From Paragonimus westermani (Eukaryota > Platyhelminthes > Trematoda > Plagiorchiida > Troglotrematidae): a stretch of DNA of 64,000 nucleotides. The DNA is taken from contig QNGE01001332.1 of the NCBI GenBank assembly GCA_008508345.1, forward strand, positions 62,001 to 126,000, written 5' to 3'. Positions 34,158 to 45,525 of this stretch are shown piece by piece (within the stretch, counting starts at the first letter, position 1; each line of letters starts with the position of its first letter). A model generated the notes under the pieces. It saw nothing but the letters and a program-made list of their open reading frames with translations, did not search any database and had not been told where the DNA came from. The position numbers were made by a program, and so were the translations under genes.

Positions 34158-37100
34158 TTCACAAAAGTGTAAGTAATCGCGAATTCGTACGTTAAATTTT
34201 ACTCTGAAACTTCGCGCGCACCTAACAAAACGTGTAAATATAGTCTGACAGAAAGTATGTAACACACACCGTCCGAAATATGCAAAAAACATTAGCTCAC
34301 CGAACTGGATGTCCGGAAAATCCTTTTTCGAACCAAATCAGTCACGCTGTTCTTGGGAGTTGTGTGGAACAGTGGTATGTATGTCGTAATTGGATTTGGC
34401 CATTGCGATCTGTGTGCATGTATTCAAATAAAGCTTTTCAACTTATTTGACAAAAACCACAACCGAAGGCAGTTAATTATGGAAAACCTCAAATTAACCG
34501 TTGTATAAACGTTTGTCACAAGACCTAAATCACAGAAAATAGCACTTTGTTTTTCCAAACACGATCGATACCTGAGCAAGCGATGTGTTGTTCGAAGGTA
34601 AGTTCATAGACTGTTACAGGTTACTGGAATGTAACTGACGATGAATACACTGAAGCGATGGGTGCCAGATGTGGGTAAGGTACCAGTTCTGGTGATAGTG
34701 TTCATCAAAACTTTGTGTTCCGCGTTAGGACTTGGCTGGCGGTCTGTTTTGACATTGCCTACTTGTTTCTGAACAGACAGCCACTTCGACCACAGTGCAA
34801 ACGTTTTGACTTTCATTGTTCAGTGCTACCTGCCTTCGTAAGATAAGCTGGTGCAAACTGTTTTCGGTGCTCAAAGTCAGTGACACCCTGTGGTACACAT
34901 GATTGGCAAACTGAGTCTTTACTTCGGTAGGTGCCAGTTCACACGTATACCGTAGAGTGGGAAACTTGAGTGGCAAGCCAATACCACACATCAGGCATGT
35001 GCACACAGAGTTAGAAAATCCTCCAAACGGCTAATTCCAGGAAGAAGGTTGATAGGACACCATAGTTAATAGGAGGCAAGGAGGAGACACCGGATAGTTC
35101 AATCGAGCAACCGTGTTGTTGAGATGATTTCAGTATGTATTAAGTATATGGTCCACCATTCGCTCTGTCCGGCCTAGACTGAGTTGCGATACCAGTGGTA
35201 TAATAACCCTCAAGTGAACAGAGTTGTGCCAAGAGAATTAGTAATTTGACTCGCTCTTTCTGTACCTCAACAACATTTGGACATTCGGACCTGACTAAAC
35301 TGAATCAACTCTGGTAACTGACTGCTATGCAGAGATTGGGTGATCGAAATAGAGAATCTCAACGACGTTGAAAGCAGACAGGAAGGTTGTGCAGGCATGT
35401 GATCAAAGGGTTAAATGGTATACAGGTCAAACGTAGACTCTTTGAAATGGATACTGAAAACCTTCAGTTATTAACCAGTATCGGTCGATTTTAAGGCGTC
35501 TACAGCCAAACTATTTTCATTCTGGTAAATAATTAGCAATTTGCAAGAATTTTCAGTCTCTACACATTAGGTCAATGATTGAATGACAAAGCTGAACATC
35601 TTTAGGATTGATCGTATGGATATTCCCGTCATTAAAAACTAATTTCAGCTATCGAAACATAGAAATTAACAGCTGACTTGTTTACTTATGGAACTTGGCT
35701 CCAATCTCATGGACGGTGCAGATAATGGTTACTACAGCGTGATACTGCGACTTGATATAGCCTAGAGTATAGGAATACAGAGCAGTACAGTGTGACGAAT
35801 TGATAGGTCTACTTCAAGCAGATGTCTCAGTTAGTTATATATCGTTCCTTACTTTTGTGGAATTGGACACTTTGAAGAACATAAGTTTAGCCCTGTTTGT
35901 AAACAGTTCCCCTGAATAAGTTATAATACACAGCCACACTGTACCAACAACACAAACATTTCTTCTGATTAAAATGAGATCACCATCTACCTTTCAGTTC
36001 ATACTGTGCTACCCAGTCCGCTTGCTGTTTCGTTGACTTCTGTATCGGTAAGATTTGTCCATTCTTGTGAAATGGAATGAAAGAAAATGCCCACAAGTAT
36101 ATTGACAAGTATGTTTCGACCGTGGGTATTCCACCTCTTTTCAATCTTTTAGTGGAGAGGATTATTCGAACAAATATGTAGCTAAAGACAAGGAATTGGC
36201 GCATTCACAGCCAACAGTGAAACTATGAGTACGTTGCCAGTAAAAGGAACGAGAGATAATCCCACCGATCTGTTGGAGTTTCGTTCAACAGCAAACAGAC
36301 CACACCGTAAGCCTCCCTCCATAATTTTTACGATTTTTACAATCCTCAAACACAAGGCTTATATTGACGGTTCAACAGTGGCTTGTTAGGAATAGTGGCG
36401 AAGTTGGTAGTTCGGTTTGACGGTTTATCTAAGGGACAGTTTACCAAACGTGATATTTGCACTGAAAAAGTTTCATCAGCGCATGAAGCGATGTCATTCA
36501 CGTATAGGTTCTTGCGCGTGTAAGTCTGAGCGTGGAAGTACGTGAAGTTTGATGGACACCCGTTCCTTTATGCAAAAGTGAATAAACGTTTTTACCTGAA
36601 GTGTGATAAACTGATTCTTGTTGCTTCAGAAACTTTGAAGTAAACTCTGAAGCTAATTTACTTTTCCAGCGTGCTTGGAGAGGTCAACAATTTACGCAAG
36701 CCCTACCATGATCAACGTGGTTATCCGAAGAGGCAACTACCACCCCCTGTTTTAGGTTCTATAAATGCCCCACTGGAAAAACTTTGTATCCGTCGGCTCG
36801 CTGTGGCTTGTAAATATGTCTAATCTTTGGTGATCAAATGGTTTTATTTGTCTGCTGGAAACATAACACTTGAAGATTGTCACTCAGGTTTCTCATTTGA
36901 TGTAAAGTGCGCATAACTCTCTCTGGTGAACCGATGGCTTAGTGCGCCCACCATTGTGACCACTGTGCGTGACTGACCGTAATCACTGGACATCATGTGA
37001 CAAACTGTGATTCATCTCCGATGCGAGCAGACATCGAGGCCGAAAGAGGCTTTGATGGAATGATTTAGACGGTATGCCTCTACAAATATAATTGTTCGAA

Positions 37101-37939
37101 ATAGCTGTCTTTTGGAAGACCAGTCACGTTCTAGTGAAGTTGAATTAATTTAGTGAACGATGTTAAAATTCAAGTGAGACACCAGTCACTTGACAATAGT
37201 GAAAAACTTTCATGGAAACCACTTCGAATGAGGAATGCAGCTCGCGAAGCGCAATGAAATTGCATTGGAACGGTTTCCTGATTTGAGGACGTTCGTCCAA
37301 TCAGAGTTCACGTACAAGTTGTTAGTTTCGATGCTGTGATCAAGCGATGGCATTCGCTCAAATGTTGGTGAGCCGCCAATTCGGTTGCTTGTAAGAGATC
37401 GTCATTGAAACAATTTGAGCCAAGGTCTTGGAAAGTAGTAACGAACAGGTCACTCAAAACGCAACAAGCTTGTCGTCATATGGCGACGGTTTATGTAAAC
37501 ACCGCTATTTCGCTATTAAAAGGATATCACTTCTCTAATAAACTGAGATGGCCTGGTACTGATTTTTTCGATAAGGCAATCAAACGCAGAACACAATGAT
37601 TTTGATTTTCTATCTTCAGCATCTGGTAGGACGTTTGCAATCGAGACTCATCGTGAGCGCTTAATTGGTGAGTGATGACAGTCACGATAATGGTGATGTT
37701 GTTTTGGCAAATCTGAAGTAAGATGCACATGCTGCTTATGCTACCACAGAAAATGGCACTTCATCAAAGTCCGGTTGGGTTCTTAACCAATAGATTCAAC
37801 CGGCCTATCTCAGTGGCCAGGTCAATCTATCGAAATGTGGAGCGGCTGCCGAAATTAAGGGATGTTAAATCTGCAGTAACACAACTGTGCGACCTCCGGT
37901 AGGTAACCGAAGTATTGTAATATTTCATGGTAACATCCT
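34158..37939. other. presumed intron, nothing recognised
   Basis: No supported gene or repeat copy. Minus-strand open frames at 34604-35006 and 35980-36204 lack recognisable EPS8 or other signatures. Confidence 0.35.
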
Positions 37940-37990
37940 CGATCTGAGGTTTCACAACCTGTATCGCCTTGTTGGGACTCATCGGGGAGA
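37940..37990 (-). repeat. degenerate hammerhead-like sequence
   Basis: On the minus strand CCGATGA-GTCCCAACAAGGC-GATA is followed by a perfect hairpin AGGTT-GTGA-AACCT and then a C. It resembles the CUGAUGA/stem II/GAAA/stem III order of hammerheads, such as the GUCCC-type stem II of schistosome hammerheads, with one change in each catalytic box. Stem I is not convincing. It may be a decayed ribozyme or a chance likeness. Confidence 0.3.
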
Positions 37991-39359
37991 GTTAGTCTGA
38001 CTTGGCTTCACACTGGGAGTTTTTGGCTTTGAGAGCGGACCCTCTCAACCGTTTGATCACCAAGTGACGCCTACGATGGATTTCGAACCCTTGCAGCTAT
38101 TGCCAACATAAACGAACAATCTGATGTGTACTTTCGCCACTCACACTAACTGGTGTGAACGAGCTACACAATAATAACTCTGAGGGGAAGTTCAATGTAG
38201 TAGATGGTTTCAAGCCGATTGAGATCTTCATTTTCAGACTACTGATAAGAATAAATGCTAAAGTTACTTACCAGATTTTTAGTCGCGGACAACTGTCCTT
38301 ATCTAAAAACATTGGTCAATTGAAGCTTATCTTTCGCATGCCTGATTTGTTATCGACTCTGGATAGCAAAAAGTGTTCCACTTTTGTACTAGATGAAAAA
38401 AGTGAAACCAACTGTCTCTACCAAAGCTTTTCGGCTTGAATTAAACTGATAACTGTAAACAGTAGACTTGCTGTATTACTAGTGAGAAGAATTAAATTGC
38501 CGTTGTAACATGTTATATTGCGGAACGCATGAAAGACTCTACACGTCTGATCGATTCACGGTCAACGCTCCAGTTCTCCTGCACACATCTGTCAATGTCA
38601 GTAAATCCGCTGTGTATGATTTTAAAAACTATTCCTCTTCTAAAACATTTGGACTATGAGCGGTCAGATGTAGATTGTCGCAAACTGCCACCTGGTTGTT
38701 AAAATGCGAATGGTCGTGGCTTGCTCTCACTTAAGCGGATGGAGTTCAGAGTTCATTTGTTGTCTTGTATAATGCGAAACGTATCCTACTTCAGCCCGGT
38801 ATACCTTTGCTCAAGGCATTTCAGTTTGTCAGTTCTGTTAAAAGTGTGTGTCGTTGAGAAAGAAGTACCTGAAGCCATGTATGGACAACCAGACGAAAAA
38901 TGAATGAGAACCATATTGACCGGCTATTAGCTATTGTGTGCTGTTATGAACCGAGTGAAAGTCAATCATTTTTCCAATCAAAAGCCAGATTCTCTTAATG
39001 ATAATCTTTGTAGTAAACAATCAGAAGGACCTTAGGATACGTGCACATGCACATGACATATAACTGAGATGGCACTTGTGAACAAGTTCGTCGCTATTAA
39101 CAGTAACGTGACTTCTTGTGTATGTGCTCAGTTACGCAGTCCACGAAAGAGAATACAAATCTCATACTGTACGATGACATGATGAGTTGGGATTCTACCG
39201 TCCATAAAAATTCAGACCCCGTTGACTCTTTTACCTAATTACTATCATTAGTTTACTGATGAGTAGTCAGAGGTTTGGGTTATTTTCAAGTTGAACTTCA
39301 TTCACATTTGATCGTAGCCTTCGCATTCAGACAGACTTTCCAGTCAGCCTCCTCCGAAA
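37991..39359. other. presumed intron; a lone B-box-like motif near 38.09 kb
   Basis: A minus-strand GGGTTCGAAATCC (about 38082-38094) matches the pol III B-box consensus, but I see no partner A box at the proper spacing. Nothing else is recognised. Confidence 0.3.
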
Positions 39360-39452
39360 AGTAGTACTAGACTTGCCACGGCCAAGAACTGAACTCTGGC
39401 CACGCTTTCATGAGGCACCCGTGTTGACCACTGCGCCATTCACCTCACACTA
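39360..39452 (-). repeat. tRNA-like remnant
   Basis: On the minus strand TGGCGCAGTGGTCAACACG is a good D-arm/A box, and GGCCA...TGGCC encloses a T-arm-like GAGTTCAGTTC. A cloverleaf cannot be completed. It shares its A-box neighbourhood with the stretch at 50570-50640, so both likely derive from one tRNA-related family. Confidence 0.4.
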
Positions 39453-39600
39453 GATACGACCAAATACTCAAATCTGAACGCTCAACCACTCTCGTTTGTG
39501 AGCAGTGATCAGGTTGCCCGATCGTCTCGAGAAGAGAGACAGTAACTCTCCTGTTAACTCCAATCGATAACCCCGCGATTAGGACTTCAAAACAGGTGGT

Positions 39601-39660
39601 AAAGATATGCACTACTGATGAGCTCTAATGAGAGCGAAACCCGAGTCCAGTGCTTCTTTT
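39601..39660 (+). ncRNA. intact type I hammerhead ribozyme
   Basis: Stem I is GCACT (39609-39613) with AGTGC (39649-39653), plus an outer AAAG/CTTT pairing across an internal loop. The core is CTGATGA (39615-39621). Stem II is GCTCT-AATG-AGAGC (39622-39635), five perfect pairs. Next come GAAA (39636-39639), a two-pair stem III with loop CCGA, and GTC, with cleavage predicted after C39647. All conserved core bases are present. An open stem I with a very short stem III is the form found in retroelement hammerheads (PLEs, schistosome SINE-like repeats). Decayed relatives lie at 8.0 and 50.5 kb. The host repeat's limits are not clear. Confidence 0.85.
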
Positions 39661-40720
39661 CGAAAGAGGCTGGCTGCAAAGTCTATCTGAATGCGAAAGC
39701 TGCGGTCAAATGTGAGTGAAGTTCAAATTCAAAACTATCATTAGTGATTAAACTGCCAACAGTTAGTTTTTCGTGAAAACCACTACAAAAGCTGGGATGT
39801 AAATTCCATTACATTGGTTCAATCTGAATATTTCAATAGGTGGCGTCGATCTAAAACTGGTACCCGACGATCAGCCGCGTGCGTGCTGAACTCCCGAGAA
39901 TCCCTAGGGGTGCACCGTTTAAAAAAGTTTTGTTATCTAAAAATCGTTCCTCTAGCTACAACACATTTGTTACCAGATGTAGAACAATGGTTACACACAG
40001 CAAAATTTGCAAGTTATCAAGTCACTCTTATTCACAAATGTGGTAATAAAACATCGACCCATCTTTACGGGAACTCCCGGGTGTCTTCATTCCGCACTGT
40101 TCATACTACAGCAGGATTAACTTTTGCCTCATATTCTGTAGGCTGTTGAACTTACATCATTTGTCACAGATGATATGACAATCATTGATTTCATTTGAAC
40201 TAGTAATTCAGACAGACATTTAACAATGCTTATAAAGCACTGGTTAAGCCGACCGGTTGCAGGCAGCAAGTCTCTTTTAAGGTCAACTTTGTGGTAGAAA
40301 AACCAATCCGTCCAGAGTTATAATTATGTTTACCTTGACAATGCTAACCAACTGACTTCCGCGTGCACTCTACACACTTCCGTCACTGTTGACCAAGTCA
40401 GTTATTAAACGTCATTACCCGCTTCTTCAAAACTGCTATATGGTGATGAGGTTGTCTTATAGATTACAAAGTGACATTCTGTACCAGCGAATGATGAACT
40501 GCGAGGCAGACATAGAAAATTGATCGCACATTAGTAGAAGTCTTTGCACCGAATACGTACATTTCGTTGTATGGTGTTCGCCCGAAACCGATGCAGAGGA
40601 TGCGCCCACTTTAGGAACGCTTAAGATTGACTTTCTTTTAATTTGCCAGTTATTCCTATATCTGCAGGCACTTCCCAGCTGTAATTACCTAACAGTAATT
40701 TAAGAATAGTGAAGACTCAC
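39661..40720. other. presumed intron, nothing recognised
   Basis: No supported gene. The plus-strand frame at 39814-40149 is unrecognisable. The intron begins at the GTGAGT donor (complement of 40715-40720). Confidence 0.35.
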
Positions 40721-41051
40721 GAGGATGTATTCCAAGGAGCCCCCAAACCAGCCCAAAATTCTTCCAAAGGCGGTGTCAAGCGTTCCCGTACAGCCTCCAA
40801 AGTTCGGTCCGTCAAGAGTGGTTCAATTACATCACGGACCAAATTTTCGTCAAAGTTCGGGACTATTCGACTTCCAGCAATCCCGTCCAACCACCGAACG
40901 AATTTAATCAGACGGATAAACACTTTTTGCGCAGCTTCTGGAGCATCGGCTTCAACTTCTTGGTTCAAATTCAGAGAGTATTTGATCTTCCTAACACAAT
41001 CGATTGCCGCATATCTAGTTGGAACTTGCACGCCATCCGATTTGAGAACAA
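40721..41051 (-). CDS. EPS8-like protein, middle exon (conserved EPS8 mid-region)
   Basis: The exon lies between a TTCTGTAG acceptor (complement of 41052 upward) and a GTGAGT donor (complement of 40715-40720); it is 331 bases, entered in phase 1 and left in phase 2. It encodes a segment containing YAAIDCVRKIKYSLNLNQEV, then RYxxWLDGIAGSRIV-type sequence, EPLLTDRTLEAVRERL and EEFWAGLGAPW. This follows, in order, the EPS8 region reading EFVDCFQKLKYSFNLL, then PLLSRDAVDFL, then LWESLGESW, which lies between the PTB and SH3 domains. The split codon formed with the upstream exon (A + TT = Ile) keeps the frame. The plus-strand open frame over the same bases is a shadow. Confidence 0.82.
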
Positions 41052-42729
41052 CTACAGAATAGCATTGTGAACAGAAAGAAAACCATGAGTAGGCACCGCA
41101 CACCGGTCGTTGTAAGTTATAGGTTATGACACTGTTACCGAGCTCGACAACCTAGGCAGCCCAATTTTTCAGGTTGCAGTTGAATAATTCTGTGGTAAAC
41201 AGAAGGGCTGGAAAATTGCATGTTTTAGATTTTATGTTGTTGTGAATTAAAGATACAAGAAATGTGAAAACCGGTAGATGCGCAACTGAATTTGAAGGAC
41301 TAATATGGGGTTGCAGGTGAATCAACGTTGCTCTAATCAATGATCTCAGTTGCATGGCTTTTTGCTTCTCATTATATAGTTTAACTGCAATCTGTTCCTT
41401 TTCGTTCCAATTATTTCAGTACAAAAGACTGTATTCTAGGTTGCTTTTTACTCATTATGCGGCAAGTTCTCTCAGTGAGTGTCAGCAAAGGAAATGCAAC
41501 TGAACAGAAGTTGCACACGGCAGCTGCTATGATATCAACCTTAGCTATTTGGTCAAATATCTGAACCAATGTTAACTGGTAAACGATATGATGTCCGGAT
41601 AGAGCCTAATTAAAACCTCATCTAAACCAAAGTTCGCTCTGCTTAGGATGAAGCGAAATGTCGTGTTATTACAAGACCAGGTATGTCAGTGAGAATTGAT
41701 ATTCTGTAGTCTTTCTGACAAAAGTACTATTGTACTGTCTTTAATAATCTTTTTCACGTAAAAATTGCACAGTTATAGTAATCCGTAGCAGTTCTTCAGC
41801 CCCGAGCAAGGTATGTGGTATTATCTACCTTTTCATGATACCTTCCACCAAACGGACAGAACTGATGGTTTTGTGTACTTCAGATCTTCGGTTGGTAACC
41901 AGAAAAGTTGTAAATTCGAATCCGGTTCAGGCTAACCCTAATTGATGGACCTAACAATAAACGAAACTTCTCTTGTTGCTTCTGCTAAGGTATGAGCATT
42001 GTGAGATATGCAGTTATCTCTTGGTGACCTTGTAGCGTTAACCAATACAACCTGACACCTCGAGATAGACTGTGTTCAATATCATCTACGAAGTGTCAAC
42101 AGGTTTTGTAGCATGACTCGTGACAGTTAAATGACTACGAAACCTTTTAAGATTTGATAAAGAATTATAATGCAAACATTGACGAACAAGTACTACAAAT
42201 TTACTTAACAAATTATCGTTTCTACTGACTCAGATCATGTTGGAGCTAAATAGCTCGACAACAAGCTAACTGCAAATAAATGTCTGATAGAAGTAAATGT
42301 GCTTTTAATGCGAGCTCTTTGAATACTACTCCCGTTGAGCATAGCCTAGTCAACGCTACCAAGCTTAAACAGAACCACTAGCTCAGTGACTGTGCTGAGT
42401 TTTTTACATCTGAATAGAAAACGCGGAAGCTCTCCTATTAATGTTAACCGGTAATTTAGTGTTCAGAACGTCTTGGTTAGAAAGAAATGACTCTTTTTTG
42501 ACAGGATTTATCTGGCAATCGTAATTTGAGCAACCTGTCTCTCACGATCATAATCCGAGTTCGAAGCCCTGTGCTTGACTGAATTGCCAAGTTTGAACAT
42601 TCTTTTTGCACACACTGATCAAGGAAAGAGATAATATTGTGGCGAAATAATTGACTACCAAGCCCCAGAATCCAACACAAGGGTGAATGAACACAATTTT
42701 GTCAGTCGAAATAAAAAGAAGTCACTCAC
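41052..42729 (-). other. intron of the EPS8-like gene
   Basis: An intron of 1,678 bases bounded by GTGAGT (complement of 42724-42729) and TTCTGTAG. The phases of both neighbouring exons agree (one base carried over, two supplied). B-box-like pieces near 41.92 kb (AAATTCGAATCCGG) and 42.56 kb (GAGTTCGAAGCCC) hint at tRNA-derived repeat fragments, but neither can be completed. Confidence 0.7.
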
Positions 42730-42850
42730 TTGCGCCATCCGAATCCATTATCACGCATTTGTTCAAACGTTTACCGAAATGCTGTATATCGTCTAGACAT
42801 CGGTTCAACATGTAAACGTTTCGCCCATAGGAAGAGTTTATTGCGTAGCG
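42730..42850 (-). CDS. EPS8-like protein, exon encoding the 'RNV..LN.CLDDI' segment
   Basis: The exon follows a strong acceptor (CCTTTGTTTACAG) and ends at GTGAGT. It is 121 bases, entered in phase 0 and left in phase 1. It encodes RYAINSSYGRNVYMLNRCL, then DDIQHFGKRLNKCVIMDSDGA. EPS8 proteins carry RNVQVLNHCLDDIEFFITKL at the same place, just before the mid-region found in the next exon. The order of the two exons on the minus strand therefore matches the protein. The upstream exon must end in phase 0. A tiny candidate (43977-43934) meets that demand but has no similarity to support it. Confidence 0.82.
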
Positions 42851-44059
42851 CTGTAAACAAAGGCGCATACGGTCAGTTCGTATTAATAAATGACGTTATG
42901 ATGATTAATCGTGTTATCGGTCAAGAACAGTAGAGTAGAAGGTTGACAACGCAAATGAATAAAAAAGGATTGCATATAGGAATATCAGTGGTTGTTCGCC
43001 CATAGAGAATGTTAATTGGTCAAATTGCATTCGTAAGTATAGTATAGTGATGTTTACTTGGAATCTCCAGTGTGTCATGACTACATGAGTGCTCGGCGAA
43101 TCGATCTCCAGGACCATCTCTCACACGAAGGCCAGGCACAGTAATGAAAATAGGCTGCTTTGCTTTGTTTGTTCGTTTGACGTACTAGTCTTAACGAAGT
43201 AGACTGCTTTACACAATACAACAAACACACCACCATCTCTTCTGCGTTCTCAAAAAATGGTTGTTCGTGTGCATATTAACAAACGTCTCCTGACCCAGAG
43301 ATGAACAGACCAATTTGTAGACGAGCTAGTGGCCAGAAGGCCAGCCTACACTACACTGGCTAGCATGGATGGTTCCTTGTTTCCTCTGGACCATTCTGCA
43401 CAGTCAGTTGTGTTTCCGGGTGACGGCTCTCATCTCTTACTAAGGTCGTTGTTCTTCACCGTGTACATTTAAATCTTACATGAATAATGGTAGAACACAT
43501 TCCAATAAGTGTTCAGTGTGTTTGCGAATGACGACTGAAAGTGAGCGGCTGTCAGATATATTGTAAACTGGGTAACCGGCAGTTAATCTTATACGGCAGC
43601 GTAATGAACTGATTTGTAGGCGTGAAAATAATCAAGTAAATATGCGATTTATACAAGAAAATGATGGAAAAAGACACAATGATGGTTGAACGCAATGAAC
43701 AGTTGAACAATGTGAATAACTTCACTGCGAACTTGATGGTAAACAGCCTTCGATCTGTTTTTAGTTATGGTAACCGAAACACCGTAGTCAATCAAAGACA
43801 AATCTTGAATGTTCAGATCCCAGTTGAAGGGAACGGTTTAACTGACATGCCCCTGGCTGAAAACCGGAAAATCGCTCTCCGTGATACGAACAGTTGTACA
43901 ACAGCGCCCCCAAGTATTTGCTTTCAAACTTACATCGGTGATAAGTGGCGAGGTTTGTTTGTTACTTTCGAAGAGACCTAGGTGCGAAAAATCTCGGCTT
44001 TGGCTAGATTTAAGAAACCACCGGGAATAGTATGCCAAAACTCTGCATGATACCTATCA
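42851..44059. other. presumed intron upstream of the EPS8-like 121-bp exon
   Basis: A 44-base minus-strand segment (43977-43934) has a good acceptor (TTTTTCGCACCTAG) and donor (GTAAGT) and ends in the phase needed by the next exon, but it is too short to identify. The plus-strand frame at 43661-43981 (106 codons) has no recognisable domain. Confidence 0.3.
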
Positions 44060-44262
44060 GCTAAGCTACGGAGCCACACCAGGAGTTCAGAAATTTCACG
44101 CTTAGACTCATCTACCCACCCAACCTTCTATGTCACATAGTAGCCACCAAATTACTCAAGGGACTGATCGGTCAGGCAGGATTTCTCAAACATTTCACGC
44201 TGGAATCATCAGCTGAGTCAAAATGTGAAATTTCTGAATTCTATATGGCTTCACGGCTTCGA
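44060..44262. repeat. tRNA-like/inverted-repeat family, best copy
   Basis: The left arm (about 44061-44112) contains GGAGCCACACCAGGAG..TTCAGAAATTTCACG. The right arm (about 44204-44262), reverse-complemented, reads GAAGCCGTGAAGCCATATAG..AATTCAGAAATTTCACA. The arms are similar over about 50 bases and enclose about 90 bases. The left arm continues into GCTAAGCTACGGAGCC, the complement of a tRNA D-arm like that at 29.2 kb. The element looks like a foldback or MITE that includes, or grew from, a tRNA-like sequence. No target-site duplication or transposase is seen. Confidence 0.6.
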
Positions 44263-45483
44263 CTGTCCATTTTAACTGACCTGCATATAACGCTGAGATC
44301 ACCAGGACTGTCACAGTTCTGACTGCTACAATCAACATCGTTTATAAATGTGTTCACCAAAGTTTTTTCACAAATGCCCTCACGTCTGTCAGAGAATGTT
44401 TTCGGTTTCTCTTGTAAGTACTCAGGGCGGAGTCATTTCCGTGCAGCTTGTGTACGAAGTGGGCCTTTCCTGGTGTCTACTTCTTGTGCGAATACTTCTA
44501 CGTCTAATATCGATTAGTCACATGGTACGCTGACCATAACAAGCGTTTAAATCACGCGCAGTAAACATGAGACGGATACGTCATCGCACATGGCTCAGGA
44601 GCTCGTCACACGTGATTAGAGCCAACACTCGATGCGAAGCAATAGGGTCAGAGCAAATGGGCGTACGTGACTTCAGTGACTGTCAGCTGATTAGAGGTGA
44701 TCAACGCCTTCAGTTTGCAAGCATGTACCATTGTGCCGTACAACAATTTTTCCGCCCATGTGCGACAAATGGGATGATGCTTTTTGTTGATAGATTAAAG
44801 AACTGATTGTGAGCACATGATGTAACTGGAAGGACGATCGATTAACACCAAATATTTTTCGAAATTTTGTATGTCAAGAGTTTGTTGCAATTTGTCTCCA
44901 GTGGACGCCAAATAAGCACAGTTGCGTATGGTCATAAGCGGGTTCGATAATCCCGTAACCACTCATTAAGTTTAGAAGGTATTTTTGAGTCATTCGTTTG
45001 TTGATGCTGAAATCGCCAAGGTGAACTCTTGTTTTTAACGGTAGTGTCGAATCGACAACCAATTTTTATAGGCCTTAAATTATACGCTACATTCACTAAA
45101 ATACCTTGTCGAACATAAACGGCAAAAATCTCACCCACGGTGTTCTGTTATCGAGAAAAAAGATAAATTGTCTGATCATTGTCGAATACTTCCCTACTTG
45201 TCCGGACCATCGGCTTCCAATATTCTCTTGGTGTTATTCACAAGGTTCCTAATGTATTACTGACCCATCGGCATCTCTCGTTATGCTGCCAGGTAATGGC
45301 AACTCGAAGTTGCTGGTATTCAAGGAAACTAGTCTGCTGTAGCAGTATCGACCACATTTTTGCGCTCGAAAGTTATCGACGCAGTCAGCATATTTGCCAT
45401 AGAAGTGATCCTGGTTTTTATTAGTATACGCTGCTTTCAACTGGTATTGTCGCTTCTACGCCCTGGTTATATACAATCACTGG
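44263..45483. other. no recognised feature
   Basis: Short frames only; nothing recognisable. Confidence 0.3.
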
Positions 45484-45525
45484 TTTTGTGTGACTGATGA
45501 GAATAGACGAAATGCTAACACTTCG
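45484..45525 (+). repeat. hammerhead-like core (diverged, probably inactive)
   Basis: CTGATGA (45494-45500), an eight-base spacer GAATAGAC and GAAATGCT (45509-45516) resemble the PLE-associated hammerhead (CTGATGA, GTCAATAC, GAAATGCT). Stem II does not pair beyond its outer G-C, and stem III plus the cleavage triplet are missing. GTGTGA upstream could pair imperfectly with TAACAC downstream. Confidence 0.35.

Noticed and set aside
40709..41062. Plus-strand 117-codon frame
   Set aside because: It is the antisense shadow of the EPS8-like exon at 40721-41051.
43661..43981. Plus-strand 106-codon frame
   Set aside because: No recognisable domain or splice context; left as non-coding.
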